Notes under the pieces: model-generated | Databases searched by the model: none | Told to the model about the DNA's origin: nothing | Seen by the model: only the letters and a program-made list of their open reading frames with translations | Origin: Spirometra erinaceieuropaei | Lineage: Eukaryota > Platyhelminthes > Cestoda > Diphyllobothriidea > Diphyllobothriidae | Length of the DNA stretch: 64,000 nucleotides | Reading direction: 5' to 3' | NCBI GenBank assembly: GCA_902702965.1 | Contig: CACRXP010000048.1 | Location: 464,994-528,993, forward strand | Part shown: one piece after another, positions 11,391 through 22,394 of the stretch | How the letters are laid out: each line of letters begins with the position of its first letter | How positions within the stretch are numbered: the stretch's first letter is position 1 | Made by a program: the position numbers and the translations under genes

Positions 11391-12490
11391 AGTGTAGGTG
11401 GTAAATCTGCTGTTTCTATTTGCATCCAAATAGTGGTTATTTGGCACGTCACTGTTAGTTCACTATAATCTCTCGCAAGTTCGTGCAATGGCGAAAAATT
11501 CCGTTACACTTTCACACTGCTGCAGAGCAGATACGGTTTCTACTTGGCACAGCCACCCCGTGAAGATAAAACCAAATTGCAAGACAAGATACACTCATAG
11601 GCGAAGATAATAGAATAAATACTAGAGAACAGTGGTAGAAAGTGTTTAGGAAACATTCGCAGCAATATAACCCACACGTCTCCAACGCCTTCCGGCAGGA
11701 AAATGTTAGCCGTATTTGCTGAACCAGCGTAAGCAGTACAATAAACCAGTTGCAGGTCATGCTTCTAGATGGCGGATTGACTGTATTTATGTATGTATGT
11801 TTTCCTTTATATATCACATAAGGTAAAACGCATAGAAGCAAATGCTGGCTATGCGATTTGCTCAGAGGTCTTGGGTATGTGTGTGTGTGTGCGTATTGTC
11901 TTAAGGATTGTGTGCATCTCTTATGCCACGGTTCAGTAAGCCGTAGTCATCATAGCGTAGTTTGAACTGGCAGTTCCCTGGCACATTTGTCCCTGCTCGT
12001 TAAATGCGCTTGCGCTCCCGCTGGGTAAGCAGTTCCTATGCATGGCTGCCCAGTCACCATACGCGTCTTTTCTGTTGTTTTCCTTGTTAATCAAAGTTCT
12101 GGTTAGCTTGCCCTTGTGAATCACGTGGCGTGGTGGCACGACCTTGTGCGGCTTTTCATCTTGATTCCTCAATTCCCCGCCGCTGTCTGACGCGGCTATT
12201 TCAACTTTCAACTGCTGTCTTTCAGATCGTCTAGTGAACAATTTTTACACCAAAAGTTGCTTTTCGGTCATTTGTTTTCAAGTCACCTGAGCCTATTTCC
12301 TTTCCAGCATATGCGGCTGCCCAGGGAAGGATTGGGATTCTTTCACTAACGGAACGGTGTACGTGGATGGGTCTCTGGCATGAAAGCTTTCGCGGTTATT
12401 GCATGTAATTGTTAAGTTCGCCGCGGTCATTTCTGAGAATGTGAACCTTTTGGTTCCGAAAGGAGGCGCGACCAAGGAAGACAGTAACTT
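11390..12490. other. Unassigned, with a GC-richer block
   Basis: A (TG)n run lies at about 11,876-11,892. From about 11,930 to 12,480 base composition becomes more GC-rich, like the neighbouring Penelope-like element, and minus-strand frames of 102 and 60 codons occur (11,933-12,241 and 12,293-12,475). I recognise no motif in them. They may belong to an older mobile element. Confidence 0.3.
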
Positions 12491-12499
12491 TTTTCAAGT

Positions 12500-13130
12500 G
12501 TAGAAGGCTGATCGAGCATCGGGGCAGTCTGTTTGTTGTTCTGGGCCTTTGAACTCGTGCAGGTGTTAATCGTCAGAGATAGTAGCAACGATAGAACAAT
12601 ATTCGATAATTATAGGGGGATTGGCCAATCACCGGTCGACAGCGCAAGACTGGAGATGACTGCCCCGGGCTCTGTACGCCGGCGCCAGGTGGATAAATCA
12701 ATTGATTGAGTCCTCATCTGAGGTCAAAGCTTCAATCGAATTTCGGTCTGTTTTTTCGGTGTGAGCAATTATCTTGGTGGCTTCTAAATTAAACGTGTGA
12801 CTCCTTTCCTGTGTTTTAGCAGCCACTTGTGATAATGCGTCGGCTCGTCGCACAGTCAGCGTATGCTCGTGTATGTGCGATCCGAGCGTGCGTCCAATCT
12901 GGCCTGTGTAGTTACAAGGACAGTTTTGACACGGGATGCGGGATTTAATCAGTATTTGATTTTCATGACCATGCTGCGAATACTGGCTTCGGGGCGGTGT
13001 GCATTTCCAACAACTAACTCTGCAGCAAAGCGCTCGGTCGCTTCCGAGGCACCCTTAATGCATGGCGAAAAACGCCATCTCCTTGGTGGTGTTGTTGTTT
13101 GGGACCGCGTAGTCAGCACTTTATGAATGT
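12500..13130 (-). mobile_element. Penelope-like element, family 2, 3' fragment
   Basis: The minus strand encodes the end of the reverse transcriptase (S-E-A-T-E-R, then A-H-R-P-E-A-S-I-R-S-M-V-M-K) at about 13,110-12,960. A GIY-YIG endonuclease follows at about 12,950-12,700 (I-P-C-Q-N-C-P-C-N-Y-T-G-Q-I-G-R, then H-x-H-x-L-x-V-R-R). In the second half Y-T-G replaces the usual Y-V/I-G, and an R-R-A-D-A-L-S-Q-V-A-A segment follows. At least one frameshift or stop lies between the two parts. A degenerate CTGACGA-type ribozyme region (about 12,540-12,590) marks the 3' end. The 5' part of the reverse transcriptase is missing. Confidence 0.75.
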
Positions 13131-13675
13131 CGTCGGATAGCCATTGTGCACAAGCTGATTGCGGAGGTAAGGGACCTCACGAAGAAGATTTTAGGCATGC
13201 TCTTTTTAAAATATATTTTAATTTAGAAGGGTGCTGAAAATCGACGGCGAAAATTATAATACGTAAGTAGACATATTTTTACAAGATGTAGTTTACACGG
13301 CGGCCGAAAAGAGACTCTTGCAGAAGCTGGCATCCTGGTGTAGTTGAAATATCTCCAGTTTATGCTCCACGATAATTACTCCTACAACACCACCTAAGCA
13401 ATCATTTTGAATCGGAAATGCATTCCTGAGTTTCAATTAACTTCTCATCAGATATCACATCTGCTGTATATGCGAGTTATACACTTATTTCCCATTTGCA
13501 TTTTATACCGGCTTATATCGTTTCCCATTTGTCCGTAATAAGTTTGAAGAATACGATTTTTTTACACACCAGGAAAAAGTAAACATTGGTCATCCTTCTT
13601 ATTATTTCGTCTCATTTGACTTGGACCAAACAAGTTCACTAAGTTCGTAGGTGCTATGTGGGCAGGCGTTCTGGT
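13130..13675. other. No recognisable gene
   Basis: AT-rich sequence downstream of the copy B last exon. No polyadenylation signal or repeat was recognised. Confidence 0.35.
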
Positions 13676-13978
13676 CTAAAGGATACAGGTAACACTTATA
13701 TCGTTTGAAACCGCATCTGTGGCCAGCTGTCCAAGATTTCTTAAGGTATGCTTTTTCCACCCAGCATTGATTGATGACCACACGCTTCGCTCTTGAATGA
13801 GGCTGCCTACGTTTATACTGTCAAACAGAATTCCGGCAAGATGCAGAACATTTCCTTTTGACAAACTGCTGGAAAGGAGATAAAATTCGGCAACAGCATT
13901 CACATTCTGCACATCAAAATCCATGAAATCTGGAATTTGAAGTTGGATTCCCGGGGCATGAGCAATTCCGATGTTCGT
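13676..13978 (-). CDS. Copy B last exon (303 nt), unknown family
   Basis: The exon begins after a good acceptor (CTGTTTTAG) in phase 0 and runs 101 codons to a stop placed as in copies A and C. It is open throughout. Near the start H, G and Q-x-Q/R align with copy C residue for residue. Next come F-D-x-x-N-V-N-A-V-A-E-F-Y, L-L-S-S-S-L-S-K, V-L-H-L-A-G, F-D-S-I-N-V, a W, Q-L-A-T-D-A-V-S-N and a terminal V-T-C-I-L. The penultimate exon that would join it lies 5 kb upstream and has a nonsense codon. The exon itself is therefore well supported while the gene may be dead. Confidence 0.65.
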   Translation of the reverse strand, partial: TNIGIAHAPGIQLQIPDFMDFDVQNVNAVAEFYLLSSSLSKGNVLHLAGILFDSINVGSLIQERSVWSSINAGWKKHTLRNLGQLATDAVSNDISVTCIL

Positions 13979-15132
13979 CTAAAACAGATGTAGAAATCCA
14001 CAATGAGGATGGTTCACTGATGGCATTGCAAATGTATGCAAATATATGAAAGATGCTTTCTGGGACAACGTAATTCCTTCATTTTTTCCGGCACCTAATT
14101 ACGCTCTATCCTAATGTCTACTACGTATGAGTGATAGATGCTTGTTCGAAAATCTTAATGCACCCATGGGCTCATAGTACTCTACAATGAAATCCTGTTA
14201 TTTTATGCGTTTTGTAACATGTCGACCTTCCCTTATTGCTGGAAATACGTACCTTCGATGGGAAACAAATACCAAGATGCGGGATGCTTACTCACATGTT
14301 GTTTACTAAAGATGTATTTTGAATGAAGGTAGTTTGCCTTGCGAGTTAACCTGATAAAAATTGGGGATTGGTTATAGAATCGAGTTGCTGATAACAACTC
14401 GTCGACAGTCGAAACTCTAGTGCAGAAATTAAGGGAATAATTAAAATTCCCCCAGTTAATTCCGTTTGATGACGGACTGGCATCACGAAATTTAAAATTC
14501 GGAATAAAAACTTGAGTTCCTACGAAGGACGTTTTCTTTTATGCATATATACTCATGTCAGTAATGTGGGCAAGTGTAGCAGTCACAGGCGGATCTTTAG
14601 AATACAAAAGAAGCCGGATCATGAGTTAACAATTACAATAGCAATAAATGTAATTAATGTAATTGAGCGCGCTTCCAGGCCATTGGGGCAGCGTACATCC
14701 AGTCAAACTAAGGAAGAATGAAGTTTAAACAAATAACTATTCGAATGGCATCTTGGTATGGCGTGGATTTCTCAATCTCGGTGGGCAAAATAGATGGGTC
14801 TGCCAAGAATCACCCAACATGTTTCCTTTTACTTGAATTGCGCTTTCATTTGCACCCAAGGATAGGCCCGAATGGCCGTTTGATCGTCAGACAAACACTA
14901 AGTTAGGCCCACCGATCACCTCTTCTTAGACATTCATAAATATAAGTATATGTTGCTAAGAGAAGCAAGGATTTGAGTCCCCGAACATAAATGTGAGAAG
15001 GAGACGGTCTCGGGAATCATGGTTGTACTGTCCAGACGTTTCAAAAGCAGACAAGCTTTCATCGTTGGAGGTGGGTATCATACGGCATCAGACAGTATTT
15101 AAAGTGGGATTGATGATAGTCATGTTAATACG

Positions 15133-15825
15133 GTGTTAATTAAGCCGGAGCAGTCGTTATCGGCTTTGGCGCTAAGGACCAGCACACGCACAGAGATCGT
15201 CTCTGTAGTCGCCGCGGCTCTTTCAAGCACCGCCACGGCACTCAATCGTAACACACCGACAAACACTATCCTCACCACTGCCAACACCAGTTATGTGCAC
15301 TCCGTCGATACGTGTCCACCGCACATCAACCTCACACATCGGTTACTTGCGCATCCATCGCGGAGAAACTGGCGAACCAGTGCCTGCAAAACCCGCCGTA
15401 CCCGTCTCCACTGTCCACACTGCAGTCGCACATTCGTGCATCGCATAGGCCTATTCGGCCACATGCGTATCCACGAGAGGGGAATTGACCGCAGTCTCGA
15501 CACACCTAGTACATTCACCACGCCTAGCCTAACCCACATACAGCCACTCAGCGCGTCCACCATCAGCAGTTACACTGTCGCCGTCGACATTGAAACCAAA
15601 AATGATGCCGCCGACCATTCCTGACTACACTGTCCCGTTACATTCACCTCTCACATCGGCCCGACTGGTCACTTCCGAATCCATCGCGCACAGCCTGGCG
15701 AACCAGTGCCTGGAACACCAACATACACTCGACGCATCCGTCTCAGATGTCCTTACTACATCCGCACATTTCCCCATTGCATGGACCTATTAGGCCACAT
15801 GCGCATCTACGAAAATCTGCGGTAG
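15133..15825 (+). pseudogene. 3' end of a LINE ORF with C2H2 zinc fingers
   Basis: Recognisable as the C-terminal part of a flatworm LINE polyprotein that ends in C2H2 fingers. A complete finger C-P-H-C-x12-H-x3-H lies at about 15,410-15,475 (L-F-G-H-M-R-I-H). In a second frame from about 15,613 follow a G-H-F-R-I-H finger half, the linker G-E-P-V-P-G-T-P-T-Y and a decayed last finger. The frame ends E-N-L-R-stop at 15,823-15,825. A frameshift and a stop separate the parts. The reverse transcriptase is absent (5' truncation). Several Cys/His ligands in the last fingers are replaced. It is not a host transcription factor. Confidence 0.75.
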
Positions 15826-17300
15826 ACAACCGCCGGCTAAGCCACACTATCACATCTCCCCCTACTTGCAAAACAAAACAGCACCCCCCCCCACTAACAG
15901 AATCCAATTGCCATCTCCCACGCAAGCGTGAAGTGCGCGTCTCGGCTTCGTCTCCATGCGGTCCCTCTGACGCATACGTGATTCGAATCTGAGGTTATCA
16001 CGGTGCGTCGAGCGCCGTGGTCTAGGAGGCTGCTGAGGCCCCAACTCAGTCCACACAGTCTGACCAGCTGTGTGTGTGTGTGTGTGTGGAGTGGCAGACT
16101 GATGCACTGAGTGCCAGGCTGAAGAGGCCCTCTCTTGGCGTGTTCTGCGGCACTCTCACGATGTTAAACCGCCCAACAGACATTGTGTGAAATCCTGGTG
16201 CTTGTTATGTGGGGCCCGGCCGTGCGTGTGGCCTCCACAGACATGGTCACTAGACTATTTTAGCCACCACACTAGTCAACTGAAGGGTTCGGACCGTGTT
16301 TCGGGTGTGCGAATGTCAAGGGAGAGTAAGGACGACGACTTGTGGTAGGCTTTTGCCATACTTCCGTTTATACACTGCCTTTCTTAGTTACTCTATTTGC
16401 TAAGCACTTCATAGACTCGCATTTATCCACTGTTGCTTGGATCTTCTCGAATTAGTCTTAGCATAAGATTGAGTGATCGATTGACTTGCGCGACAAAGAC
16501 TCAGCGTTTTTCCTCACTATAAACACTCCAACGTGCTTGAAGCTATCACAGTGCGGTAAAGGTTGTGGTTTTGGAAGTTTGTTAACTAGCGGGTTGACTT
16601 GGACCTCGTATCCGGCCCAGTGTTGTATGTATGCGTGGAGGGTCCCGACTGGTGGTCTTAAGGTCAACCCGTATTGACTCCTTCATAATGCGGTCTTAAT
16701 CGACAATCGCATTTCGTGATATACGAGCCAAATATGAGGGTACGCCTAGATGCGGCTCCAGTCGTGCCAGCCTCTCATTTTTGTTGTTGGTTAAAAAACC
16801 TGGTCATTTGCTGTTTGGACCAGTTGTTGTGGAGCGAAGCGCCAAGGTCCGGACTCGACCGTGCCATCCATCTGCGTCTCCCACGGCTTCCAGTCTTCTT
16901 TACTCTGTCTTGACACCGGGTTCAGATTTGGGAAGGGAGGGCGCGATAGATTCTGCGCAAGTCACCGTGTCTGCTTTACCCTGCTGTGCAGCACATGGTA
17001 GAAATCATGGGAAACAACTGCCGAAAGTGTAGGTTCGCGTGTAGTTAGCATTGGTTCTCAAATTTCACCATATTTCATTTTTAAACATGTTTCTGCATAT
17101 TCATTTGCCTTTACTAAGGGAGTGTGGCCAGCATCATTTGGACAGTTGCAGAAGCAAATTTGAAATGGTAATTGGTTGATTGGCAGAAACTGTGTGGATA
17201 CTCATGTTAAACTATGTTGTTTGGTTGACAAACCCCTTAACGCAGATGATCTAAATGTTGGCGGTCTTAAGTGACTTTTAGTCGATGCGTATGTTCATAA
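15826..17300 (+). mobile_element. 3' untranslated part of the zinc-finger LINE
   Basis: Colinear with 56,400-57,500 after the second zinc-finger LINE: shared segments include AAGCCACAC, CTCCCACGCAAG, GTCTCCATG and the GTTAAAA-CCTGGT-TTTGCTG block. A (TG)n run lies at about 16,070-16,088 and a short poly-C run near 15,888. A related block occurs alone at 28.2-28.5 kb. The 3' end is not exactly placed. Frames at 16,458-17,032 are part of this non-coding sequence. Confidence 0.6.
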
Positions 17301-17615
17301 TGGACGTAGAGGGAATTTACATATATGCCGTATCGAGCTAGAAAAGATGTTCAAAGTATTAAAGCATTTAACCTTCTGATACGTGTTTCACAAACACCAA
17401 GATTCTCCACAAGTAATTTTCGTAGATCATTTTTTAAAAGCGTTCCTTTTGCAGGTGAAATCATGATCATCCTAAAATTACGAACGTCTCCAAATAGTGA
17501 GTCCAGGCTTTTCTGAATAAAAATCAACAGACGGAGGATTTGTCATAAGCACAATCCCATACACTGCATCAGACCAGCCGAACTCCAGAATGTTATTTTT
17601 CTGTGTAGTAAACAG
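17300..17615. other. No recognisable gene
   Basis: AT-rich sequence with a 63-codon frame at 17,325-17,516. No supporting evidence for coding. Confidence 0.3.
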
Positions 17616-17619
17616 TACT

Positions 17620-18565
17620 AAGATGCGGAATAAATGTTTCTAATTATGCGAAATGCCCAGGCATAGAGCATCTTATCAGCGCATTTGGTAATGTGGCTCA
17701 TAGAGTGAACAACTTCGGCAAAAACTATCACAAAATTTGATGAGCCCTTTATGTCCATATCATAATAGCGTCTGGAAATATATGATATTTCTAATTGACG
17801 TATGCGGCTTGGGGCTCGGAAATCCTCAATGAAAGTGTGAGTGCAGATCGGATTTAAAAAAATATTCAAAATTAATAAATTTTTAAACCCTTGAATCCCT
17901 TTTAAGTAAAAAACGTAAAAAAGACGTAATTAACTACAAACAGTCAAAAGAATGACAACTGATACACTTGGTCTCTCTAAAATATATTTGGCTATAAAAG
18001 GGCAGAAACATCGATGAGCATTCATCGATGACAAACTTATTTCGAAGCCGGCAATCTGCTACGACTGGAATATTCTAAAATTATGCAGCATGAATTTTCG
18101 CTTGACTACAACGCTATATAGAAGGACCCCACTTAACTATCAGTAGACTGTGGATTGTGCCATACCCTTTTTATGTAAAAGGGAGTTTTATGGGTCGGGT
18201 AGAACGCTAGGCAGTAAGCTGACAAAGTGAAAGAAAACACAAAACTTGCCTAAATGTATGCCGAAGGTTTTATCTTACGCTATTGCACGACAAGGGAAAT
18301 GAGAGTAATAATTAAACAGTAAACAAAAGTAAATTTTTCACAATAACCGATTTTGAGTAAAGGTGTGACGTCGTTGGAAGTAATTGTTGTTGGCCGTGTA
18401 ATTTCTTCGGCGGCCGGCAAATATATATCTAGATAATACCCATATGACACAATCGACAGTCTACTGAGAGTTAAGTGTGGTCCTTCTCTATACCATTGTC
18501 CGTTTGGCAAATATACTTAAGTAATTCTTTCGAACCGAAAACATATTGCAGATTTCCTATTAAAA
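17620..18565 (-). repeat. R1 copy interrupted by a nested element
   Basis: R1 interior-like sequence at about 17,640-17,760 and right-arm pieces on both sides of 18,117-18,490. Before the insertion is GCAGCATGA, and after it ACTTAAGTAATTCTTTCGAA, which matches the arm end at 19,783-19,802. Left boundary uncertain. Confidence 0.45.
18117..18490. mobile_element. 374-bp inverted-repeat element flanked by TA
   Basis: The left end begins TATAGAAGGACCCCACTTAA, and the reverse complement of the right end begins TAGAGAAGGACCACACTTAA. The match continues for about 46-50 bp through CAGTAGACTG and GATTGTG to an ATACCC/ATATGGG motif. TA flanks both sides (18,115-18,116 and 18,491-18,492). The length and TA target fit a non-autonomous Tc1/mariner-type MITE. 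No transposase is encoded; the 76-codon minus frame overlapping it is incidental. It sits inside an R1 copy, so it is the younger insertion. Confidence 0.7.
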
Positions 18566-18983
18566 ACTATTTATTCCACCCTAAAAGTCTCTCGGATGCA
18601 ATGAAACGCGATAGTTCAAGTGCGCCGATCTCAACAATTAAGATGTCCTCGGCAGATCGTAAAAAAACCGATTTTTATTAAAAAAAGATTTAGCGAGCAT
18701 GTTGCTGCAGTTCGATTCAAATTGCTAGAAATTTATTGGTTATTAATTACAGAATACATCGAGGTTGGCCATTCCGGTATAATTAGCAACTATCTGCCTT
18801 GTCTTGGCGAGTTAGCCTAATGTTGCTCACACTTAGCAACCTATAACAATGCCAAGAACACAGAGAAAAGAACATTCACATGCTTTAATTCACGTGTATA
18901 TTAATTTGAGAAGACGTAAGATGCCCACATTCATTCAGCAATATAAAAATATTAAACACATAAAGATAAGAAAGGTTGCTTAC

Positions 18984-19237
18984 TTTTAGAAAAACGTGAA
19001 TGTTAATAAGGGAAAACGTGAGATTGCACGCCAGCTTCAAAACGGAGGCTTCTTGAATTGTCGCAACATGGAAACACTCATTTATTTCTGGAGCAGTTTG
19101 AACATTCATTCGGAGGTATGTTAGGGCGGTTGCTCTTTATCGAGTGTTTAGCGAAAATACAGAATTCGCGCGAAATCTCTCACTTAAGATGTCCGCCAGG
19201 TAGACGCTACTTTGAGTGCGCGAACAAATTTTCCAGG
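18984..19237 (-). pseudogene. Copy B penultimate exon (254 nt) with in-frame TAA
   Basis: Exactly 254 nt between an ATTAAG acceptor followed by CCTGG and a donor GTAAGC. It aligns without gaps to copies A and C. W-x-x-C, x-x-V, D-I-L-x-x-R, A-N-x-x-F-S, P-E-I-x-x-C, V-L-K-L-A-C-N-L-T and L-K before the donor are kept. One codon, tyrosine in A and C, is TAA here (about residue 33 of the exon). The P-R-I motif is S-L-I. Apart from that nonsense codon the exon is open, suggesting recent or partial loss of function, or a recoding event that I cannot test. Confidence 0.6.
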
Positions 19238-19358
19238 CTTAATTAGGAATACATAGAAAGACCGCATGAGCAGTTAAGTAGACCAAGAGTGTTAATAACT
19301 AAAATAGTACATGGGTGTAATTTAAATCAATTTAATCTTTGCAACAAGAAGGGATTTG

Positions 19359-19861
19359 CAGTATATGGGCAAACTCAGGTATTATAAGCCGAAATTCCAA
19401 AATTCGTTTTCGCTTCGAGAACATTAAGTAAGCAGGTCTGTTAAAATAATCATCCTGCAACATAGTTCTATAATGATGCAGCCTCCTCAGAATACTGGTT
19501 TTCAAACGATCATCTTCCCTGTTGCATGCAAAAATCACGCTCTGTAAAAAAAGAGAATTTAAGTAAATGAAGGAATATTTTTGTGCATGATAGCCATGTA
19601 CTTTGATTGCACTTTTCAGGGCATCGAAAATCAGTGAAAAAATACATGTTAATTAAGTGCTCTTTTTTTGACAGAGCATGGTGTTTGCATGCGGCCAGAA
19701 AGAAAATTGTTTGAAAGCCGGCAATATGAGGTAGCTGTAGTTTAATAGAAGTATGTTGCAGGATGATTAGTTTTACAACCCTACTTAAGTAATCTTTTCG
19801 AAAGAAAAACATATTTCGAAATGTCGGTTTACATTTCACGAGTTAGTCCGCCTAATCTACA
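19359..19861. repeat. R1 foldback element, short-centre copy
   Basis: The left end is CAGTATATGGGC. The arms at 19,359-19,560 and 19,610-19,861 are inverted copies of each other with almost no unique centre, so single-stranded DNA or RNA could fold into one long hairpin. It lies about 120 bp upstream of the copy B penultimate exon, the same relation seen in copies A and C. Confidence 0.6.
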
Positions 19862-19869
19862 TATGCGCG

Positions 19870-21420
19870 CCAATTCACATCTAAGTTTAGCAGAACCTTT
19901 CTTTGGGTTTGAGAACGCATTTCTGATATTAACCCTTTTGCTTTGAATATAGAAATAATGTATATCTCTGTTATATTTAAAGTCAAATCTGGTCGCGTTT
20001 GATTATTTCTCTAATGGACGGTTTTCTAAATTTAACGAATAGTAATGATGAGGTAGTCGGAGAATCGGTATTCGGGGTTTGCAGTGCTGTTATATCACAA
20101 ATTTGTTCGGAAATCCGAAGTGAAATAAATTATTACGCACGCGGAAGGCCTAGATCGGGAAATCGCGATCGCGAAAAATGACGCTAAGCATACAATAAGT
20201 ATAAATGTCTAGTACGATATTTTAAATGAGTATCCTTCATTTTCTCAGAAACTATGCCAAAACGAGAAACCGCAATATATTATTTGAAAAAAGCACATGG
20301 GATTTTAGAACCTACGCGTCTTCATGGACGTTCTGCAGGCCCAATTAGACCCCGGTTGCTGAGATATCACTAACAACCAAAGTAATACCGCCTTTAACAT
20401 GCTGCTGATTTTGCATTGAGAGAAACTCATTATATAGAGTCCACGAGGCAAGCAAATTTAGACAAAATACTAGGCTCCTGTTCTTAACGCACACCTGGGT
20501 TGGGGGTTAAACTTGATGGAGCACTAAATAATAAAGTAATTGACACTGCAGATCACGACTTGAGCGCCTGCTTACATTTCAAGAGGACAACTTACAGGCC
20601 AGTTTATCCAACCGATGCACTTAGCTTGAAGCAATTAGAAAAGAACTACTTAAGTATCGATTTCTCACATTTCTTTATTTGGGGTTAAAGAAAATGACAC
20701 GACGCAAAATTGTGCAGCCGAGAGAAAGAGACTATGAAGGGTGAAAACGAACTGATGTTAGCCTTGCCACCGGATTCTAGAAAAAGAAATCTGAAGCCAA
20801 ATTAAGCCTCTCGACGATGTATAATTTGTCACCACCTTCGTTTTTTAGCCTGCATGAGTAAAATGTCATGTATGAGAACTCTCTAGTCATTTAAACTGAT
20901 AGCTATACGCTTTCTATGATTATTTAGTTATGGCAGTCTTCTTAATAAATTTTGCTAGACATTATCTGCTCCAGGGATCCTACAGTTCATATTTATGCCT
21001 TTCCTCTACGGGTTTAATTGCGCTTTACAAGATATTTTAATTCGTCTGCCTAAATAATTGACGGCGAAATTTTTATAACTTGTTGCTTTCTTCATCTACG
21101 TTGCGTTATTCATAAGGAAAATTTTAAAGCGGCCAAGCACGACGCGTTTTGTGTGGACATTTCACGATCTTGAAATATGCAAAAATTGCCTATTTTTTAA
21201 TTGCGGAGAATGCTCCCTCTTTGAGAAAAAAAATACAAATACCTGATTGATTTAATACTGTTTCACGTAGCGAAAGATAGCGAGCGCCTTTAGGTTATAG
21301 GTTGGTTAGAAATATTGCGGAAAAGACAGATGAACGTCGAAAGTGAGAACTGTATTCAGAAACCAAGTAAGTGCCCTCAAACCGTGTCGATGTAAATACT
21401 CATGCGAACATACCATACGG
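19870..21420. other. No recognisable gene
   Basis: AT-rich. Frames at 19,999-20,181 and 20,500-20,688 have protein-like composition but no good acceptor upstream, no motif and no paralogue here. I leave them unassigned. Confidence 0.3.
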
Positions 21421-21426
21421 TCAGTG

Positions 21427-22030
21427 TCTGATCTCGTGAATTGTTGGGTAAAATTCTGAAATGCGTTTTCGATTAAAACTGATTACGCAGGTGGATTTTT
21501 AATACTGATTATCTTACGGCTTTATCCAATACCATTTCGGACTCGATAGGATGCCGAATTTTGGGTACACTTCTGTTCTATCCCCTGTAGAAATCATGTT
21601 TAGTAAAAAATGACTACATTCATTTTTCCAATCGATTTTCGATGATCTTAGAATCCCGAATATATTTCTTAAAATCATGTAAAAAGTGTTCCTTTTGCTT
21701 ATTTGATAGAGAATTACTTTATCATTATACTATATATTGAAGACAAAGGTTTTGAAATAGTTTCTAGTTATGAGATCCTTTTAGACCGTGCAAAGTCCAT
21801 TCACACAGCATCGTACCTGTCCATTTAGCATTGTTCCTCATGAAATTTACAACATAGTCCGCATCTATTGCTAAATTTTATGGACTCCATATGGTGTGTT
21901 TTTAAAGGCATAGAAGAATATAGGAATTTTCATACATAGGACTCATGCATCTTGTAGTCTGATATCACTAAGCACTAATGTAACGGCTGATCAGTCCCAA
22001 AATTGTCCCGGAATTAGTAAACTTTTAAAC
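21427..22030 (+). repeat. R1 copy, left arm and interior
   Basis: Starts GAATTGTTGGG...AATTCTGAAATGCGTTTTCG and continues through the arm and the interior (GATAGAGAATTACTTTA, then GAGATCCTTTTAGACCG). No inverted right arm was found before 22.1 kb, where a Penelope-like fragment begins. Confidence 0.55.
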
Positions 22031-22109
22031 ACCTAATTATCCTTCTTTTTAAGTATTGTCTACAAAGAAACCGTTATTCCATGTTCTTTACGAAATATAT
22101 TTGAAGAAG

Positions 22110-22300
22110 AAGAAGAGTCGAGCACTGGAACACTTCGTTTATTATCCTGAGCTTTCAGACTCGTACAGGAGTCCATCGTCAGAGGTAGTGGCAGAAACAG
22201 GGCAAGCGGCAGTTATAAGGCACTCAGGCCGACGACGCACGACTGGAGGTGACTACGAAGGGCTCTGTACGCCGGCGCCAGATCGATAAATCGATTCGAA
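22110..22300 (-). mobile_element. Penelope-like element, family 2, 3' end with ribozyme motif
   Basis: Matches the 3' part of the element at 12.5-12.7 kb (CTCTGTACGCCGGCGCCAG and GATAAATCGATT at about 22,260-22,295). The minus strand of 22,146-22,185 has the layout of a hammerhead ribozyme: CCT, CTGACGA, a hairpin GGACTC/GAGTCT, GAAAG, CTC, AGG. No protein-coding part remains. Confidence 0.6.
22146..22185 (-). ncRNA. Hammerhead-like ribozyme motif, Penelope family 2
   Basis: Core CTGACGA, then one extra T, stem II GGACTC...GAGTCT (one G-T pair), GAAA, then palindromic AGCT as stem III with cleavage triplet CTC, and flanking CCT/AGG as stem I. Hammerhead ribozymes are established in Penelope-like terminal repeats. 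A four-base palindromic stem III would favour action as a dimer or in tandem copies. Activity is inferred, not shown. Confidence 0.5.
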
Positions 22301-22394
22301 TATAAAAGGCCCTCAAAAATCAGTGGGACAATGTGCGCTACTTATTAGTACTTCTTTACCGAGTACAGTTTCTACAGGAGGTGGAAAAGGAGAT

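Larger units (their letters stand above)
13979..18983 (-). other. Copy B putative intron (5,005 nt) filled with insertions
   Basis: Distance between the two copy B exons, about 5 kb against 0.8 kb in copies A and C. The excess is explained by the zinc-finger LINE fragment (15.1-17.3 kb) and an R1 copy carrying a nested inverted-repeat element (17.6-18.6 kb). Donor is GTAAGC, acceptor TTTTAG, phase 0. That these two exons belong to one gene is inferred from order, strand and phase. From 13,979 to 15,130 I see no recognisable element. Confidence 0.45.

Noticed and set aside
15133..15992. Host C2H2 zinc-finger gene
   Set aside because: The finger, linker and E-N-L-R ending, the second copy at 55-56 kb beside a reverse-transcriptase relic, and the shared 3' sequence show it is a LINE tail.
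19999..20688. Two short plus-strand frames as exons
   Set aside because: Protein-like composition but no acceptor sites or relatives; frames of this length are expected by chance.
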